DNA of 21,258 nt, taken from Seminavis robusta. Taxonomy: Eukaryota; Bacillariophyta; Bacillariophyceae; Naviculales; Naviculaceae. The DNA lies in the NCBI GenBank assembly GCA_903772945.1, contig CAICTM010001871.1:1-21258 (forward strand), in the 5' to 3' direction. Each line of letters opens with the position of its first letter. Position 1 is the stretch's first letter. This document shows, piece by piece, positions 17,947 to 21,258 of this stretch. Both the position numbers and the translations under genes were made by a program. Below the pieces are notes generated by a model, which saw only the letters and a program-made list of their open reading frames with translations, had not been told where the DNA came from and did no database searches.

Positions 17947-18052
17947 CGACCTCGATCAGTGACAACCCAGGACAATGTACTTTAGTTGATGGGCTCCTGA
18001 CCCACTTGACTGATTGATCTAATATAGTTGATTTTATTCTAGTAGACTGACT

Positions 18053-19030
18053 ATGAAGTCCTTTGGTTTCTGGAATGGCCAATTGATGTTGTTGGTATCA
18101 ACAGGTTTTCTCTTAGCTGCATGTCACGGGTTTGTTCCGAATTATCTTCCATCCACAACAGTTGTTTCCCACGGCAATAAACCACCCTCGAGAACGACGA
18201 GACTGTATCAATCGGATGACAGCAACGACAAGTCCGCCAAAGTCCGCTTTTCCGGTGCTTCCGAGGCTACCAGTACTTCCAATCCTATCGATTCGGCCAT
18301 TTCGCTCCTTTCATCGGATGTCGCATCCATTGGGCTTGGTTTGGTGGGACTGTGCCTTCTTTCGATTGAACGATTGACACTCCCCGATGCAGCCACGCTG
18401 GGAATTATGGATCCCTCGCAATATGCCGAACAATTGGGAGAAGAAACCCGCTCCAATTTGATTGCCGTCATTGCCTGCGGATCGGTACTGCTCAATGGAT
18501 TGAGCAAACTAGATGTCACATCGGCATTGGCCGAAGAAGTCACACTGGAGGGGGTCGTCGTTTCGGAACCCGTCTGGTTCACAACCACAAGAACCCAAGA
18601 AAATATCAACAGCAACCAGGAACTCGATTGGGCCATGGAATCCTTTCTAAAGGCCACACCTGCCAAATCCGTAGCTATACTACAACATCAATCCAGCGAT
18701 GATAGTACCAGTAGTAGTTGGCAAGTCGCAGCCGCCATGGGCACGCTGCCAGACTTTTCTCCACAAGAACCACCACCTGTACCCGCCACGACGCCCATAC
18801 TGGATCGATCCAAAAAATCGGGTGCCGGTGAAACCTACTTGCCAACCTTACAGGCGCTGCCGGGAAAGACCGAATTCACCTATTTACCTGCCAACACACA
18901 AGGAGTCCTGATACTACCCATTCCAAATAATGCGGCCGCCATTGTCTTGGGATCCAATTGTGCCAAGAGTTTTACACCACGGGATGTGGCATGGTGTCAA
19001 ACGATTGCAGGTCGATTGGGGACGATATGA
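18053..19030 (+). CDS. CCB2/CCB4-like plastid protein for cytochrome b6 heme assembly
   Basis: Single-exon gene of 325 residues. The N-terminus has a signal peptide (about 8-26) followed by AACHG-FVPNYLP. A Phe at +1 after the cleavage site (F27) and a Ser/Thr/basic transit stretch are the hallmark of diatom plastid import. The mature part has two membrane helices (about 90-106 and 134-150), with SIGLGLVGLCLLS and then NLIAVIACGSVLLNGLSKLD, and a soluble domain to the C-terminus. This arrangement and the second-helix sequence resemble CCB2/CCB4, also found in cyanobacteria. They act in attaching heme ci to cytochrome b6 in the thylakoid. I cannot decide between CCB2 and CCB4. A Pro-rich loop (near 240-247) interrupts the soluble domain. 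Confidence 0.68.
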   Translation: MKSFGFWNGQLMLLVSTGFLLAACHGFVPNYLPSTTVVSHGNKPPSRTTRLYQSDDSNDKSAKVRFSGASEATSTSNPIDSAISLLSSDVASIGLGLVGLCLLSIERLTLPDAATLGIMDPSQYAEQLGEETRSNLIAVIACGSVLLNGLSKLDVTSALAEEVTLEGVVVSEPVWFTTTRTQENINSNQELDWAMESFLKATPAKSVAILQHQSSDDSTSSSWQVAAAMGTLPDFSPQEPPPVPATTPILDRSKKSGAGETYLPTLQALPGKTEFTYLPANTQGVLILPIPNNAAAIVLGSNCAKSFTPRDVAWCQTIAGRLGTI

Positions 19031-19879
19031 TTCGAAATATGATTGAATAGCTAGCTAGCCATTGCTTGTTCTGCATAGAATAGTAGATCGTTTTATGTGG
19101 AATGGAGTATGGAGTTATGCATAATTGGATTTTGGTTGGTATGTAGGAGGGGTCACCCATTGGTTTTGCTAACAATCCCACGGTTGGGACTATGGTGGCA
19201 GCCGGCTAGCTAGTGGTTTGGATCGACTCAGTAGTTTTGTGCGGGAGCACGCTAACTCTACCGCAACAACAAGACTCTACTCGAATGATGATTGAATCAA
19301 TCGAATCCATCCCTTGCACATAGTAAGTATGATGTACCAAACGAAGCGGCGGTTCATTCTTGTACATGGGTATATAATATGATTCTGATTCGAGATGAGC
19401 CCATCTAGGACATGGTATGATCACAGTGGTACACATAATTAAAAGCCTAGTAGCGATACTTTGATACAAATTGTAGCTAGAATACACCAACACACCATGG
19501 TATGAGATCAATGAGACATTTTGAATGATTGATAGCTCCCTTGATACCGGTAGCATCAGCAACAAGCGAGTGAGCCTTGATGTTGGTTGCTGCACTCAGA
19601 GAGCTGTCCGGGAAGAAGACCTCACTATTTCCAGTTAGTTTCTCTTCCGTGATATGTGTGTGATTTTGTCGTGTGTCCTCCACATCCTCATTGTCTCAAC
19701 AGTTTGGTTTCCTTGAGATCAGAAAATACCCTGTGCTTATTCGTTTGGGTAGATACCGGAACCATCTTTTTGAATTATCTCTCTTTCTTTCTTTTTCTTC
19801 CAGGCAACGGGTGCGCACGATTGAATTCACTCTTAGAGGCTCTTGCACAGGGACTGAACGCATCAGCATGGTAGCCACA
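19031..19879. other. Intergenic region between convergent genes
   Basis: No credible gene is seen in 0.85 kb. It has CTAGCTAG sites at 19051 and 19206 and a TACCGGTA at 19545. Minus-strand frames here do not continue the leucine-rich-repeat pattern of the gene to the right. Confidence 0.45.
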
Positions 19880-20371
19880 TCAACTATGGATCAGATGCGG
19901 TACGCCTTCTTGCAGCAACAGAATCTTGACATCTTGTAGACAGGGATGGCTATTAAGAGCATCAATCATGACATCTGACTCCCCCGACAACTCAAGATTA
20001 CACAGAGTGATGGTATTCAGTTTCTTGGCCTTTTTCAAGAAAGTTGCCAGTGCTTGTGCGATCAAAGGGTGACCTTCCCGAGGTGGGAAATCAATCTCGA
20101 ATATTTCCAACTTGGGCAATTCCCCAATAGCTTCTAGCAATTGACTGCTCTGTTCTGATGTCAGCTTTTTAAAGAAGGGTCGGTTTATTCGAACGTGCTT
20201 GCAAATACGGTGTGCGCTAAAGGCTTGAATTAGTAGCGTCACCACATCCGAGTCGTCGTCTAACACCAGTTTCTGCGTGAGACGGTTGGCGGCGGATGAG
20301 CCACTACTACTCGAGCTCTTGCTGCTCGTCCCCTTGGACGAGCTCCTGCCATCTCGCTTGGACTTGGCCAT
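19880..20371 (-). CDS. Short leucine-rich-repeat protein with Ser-rich N-terminus
   Basis: The frame encodes 163 residues from the ATG at 20371. The first 30 residues are Lys/Ser-rich and disordered (KSSSSSGSSAANR). Residues about 40-155 show leucine-rich repeats of the ribonuclease-inhibitor type: LTSEQSSQLLEAIGELPKLE, IAQALATFLKKAKKLNTITL, then VMIDALNSHPCLQDVKIL. Only about three repeats are present, whereas proteins of this class usually have many. The frame stops soon after the last one, so the gene may be truncated or may have a 3' exon I could not place. Such domains mediate protein binding. The partner is unknown. Confidence 0.6.
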   Translation of the reverse strand: MAKSKRDGRSSSKGTSSKSSSSSGSSAANRLTQKLVLDDDSDVVTLLIQAFSAHRICKHVRINRPFFKKLTSEQSSQLLEAIGELPKLEIFEIDFPPREGHPLIAQALATFLKKAKKLNTITLCNLELSGESDVMIDALNSHPCLQDVKILLLQEGVPHLIHS

Positions 20372-20922
20372 GATGAGTTACTGAAGAGGTGTGGTGTGTT
20401 CGTTCGTGCTGCTGTTTGTCGAGGCTGGTGGTTTGCTGGGTTGCTGGGTTGCAATTCAATTCCAGTTCAAGAGCGAACGAAGCAGAAGCCCGACGAAACT
20501 TGAATGAGGTGTTGTTGATGTTTTTGTTCTGAATTTCTTCTGCAAGCAAGGCCGTCTGCACCCAAAAATGCCCTTCTAAGTGCACGAAGTACTGGTACCA
20601 CTCTTCGGCGAACTCTCGCCAAATCTGGCTTCACCCACCATTTTTGTTAACTAAAATCTGAAAAGTGTTTCAACAGCACAAAAATGTCATTCTTGCATTA
20701 TTAATATTCATATGCCCCCTGGGTCGTCTCCGTTTCCAGTACTAGTTTAACTTGTCTACTAATACAGGATAATGGTGAATAGAATCGAATGAATCATGTG
20801 GCTTATATTTAGGGTTTAGGTTTTGCTTCCCCATGTTTTTGCACTACCCCCCGGCATGTACTTTGAGGCCTTCTTGGTAACTCTTCTCGAAAAGCAGCAG
20901 CAGGAGAACGGTGGTTAGTCTC
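20372..20922. other. Upstream region of the leucine-rich-repeat gene
   Basis: No gene is seen in this 0.55-kb stretch, which should hold the promoter of the minus-strand gene. A telobox-like TTTAGGGTTTAGG is at 20808-20820. Confidence 0.45.
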
Positions 20923-21228
20923 CTACAGTAGCTTTCCGTATAAATCCCCAGTGCCCTCACTTTCCAATACCTCAATACTGGACCTCCCATTATTATTCGC
21001 AAACCCATTCCCAAGTTCCAATGCAACCAAATACGTAATCTCCGTTCCACCTGTTCCACGAACCACGTCGGCCAAAGTGTACACCTGCGAATAGTTAGAA
21101 TGATGGACACTCCCACTAGGTATGAAGAAAGCTGGCCGCAGCGATCCTATTACCGAATACCCCAGTTCCGACGAAGAGCGGGAAACAGAGGAAAAGAAGA
21201 CACCAAGTTCCCAGCGGAAGCGAGCCAA
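20923..21228 (-). CDS. Possible 3' exon of a gene extending past the right edge
   Basis: A minus-strand frame of about 100 codons ends at 20923. It has no ATG near its open end; upstream it meets a stop at 21232-21234. The composition is protein-like (VYTLADVVRGTGGTEITYLV, then ALELGNGFANN), but I do not recognise it. It could be the last exon of a gene that starts outside the window, or chance. Confidence 0.22.
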   Translation of the reverse strand: MARFRWELGVFFSSVSRSSSELGYSVIGSLRPAFFIPSGSVHHSNYSQVYTLADVVRGTGGTEITYLVALELGNGFANNNGRSSIEVLESEGTGDLYGKLL

Positions 21229-21258
21229 CCCTCACTTAACACACGTTGACTTCAAATT

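Larger units (their letters stand above)
17684..18052. promoter_or_regulatory. Shared divergent promoter region
   Basis: This 369-bp spacer separates two head-to-head start codons. It contains a perfect 12-bp inverted repeat on the NnrU-like side (17708-17736) and four tandem 8-bp units with an AACGT core on the CCB-like side (17915-17946). I see no clear TATA element. Confidence 0.55.

Noticed and set aside
20808..20820. Telobox-like TTTAGGGTTTAGG as a functional promoter element
   Set aside because: It is a single occurrence about 440 bp from the nearest start codon, so chance is a fair explanation.

Overview
The window is nuclear DNA of a photosynthetic stramenopile, most likely a diatom. 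Genes are mostly compact and lie on both strands. Introns are GT-AG and 85-146 bp long. One protein carries a signal peptide followed by a Phe at the predicted cleavage point, the pattern of diatom plastid presequences. A decayed reverse transcriptase of an algal type is also present. I could not assign a genus.

Layout from left to right. A 2-oxoglutarate-oxygenase-fold protein with a basic tail (888-2381, -) stands divergently from a four-helix membrane protein with an internal duplication (4076-5233, +), across 1.7 kb rich in short palindromes. A dead reverse transcriptase fragment (about 5500-6056, -) follows, then aprataxin, a DNA end-repair enzyme (6317-7009, +). An alpha-kinase fused to a ParB-like DNRR module (7921-9123, -) and a six-exon secretory cyclophilin (9563-10736, -) come next. 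Then there is a small uncertain protein (11206-11496, +) and a three-exon membrane-anchored metzincin protease (11844-13000, -).

From 13001 to 14804 no sure gene is visible. This stretch holds a 40-bp tandem duplication, a GAATC pentamer tract, a striking cluster of direct and inverted TAGGGNCGG words (13944-14316), and a possible broken gene. On the right are a six-exon protein kinase whose catalytic loop is split over 22-nt and 13-nt microexons (14805-16620, +), an NnrU-like membrane protein (16868-17683, -), a CCB2/CCB4-like plastid protein (18053-19030, +) and a short leucine-rich-repeat protein (19880-20371, -). The NnrU-like and CCB-like genes share a 369-bp divergent promoter region, and both families are linked to heme.

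There is no operon-like logic. The genes look like housekeeping and signalling genes in a gene-dense segment. The most interesting signals are the alpha-kinase/DNRR fusion, the hairpin-rich repeat cluster, the microexons, the duplicated membrane protein, and two 8-bp palindromes (CTAGCTAG and TACCGGTA) that are far more frequent than chance and almost absent from coding sequence.
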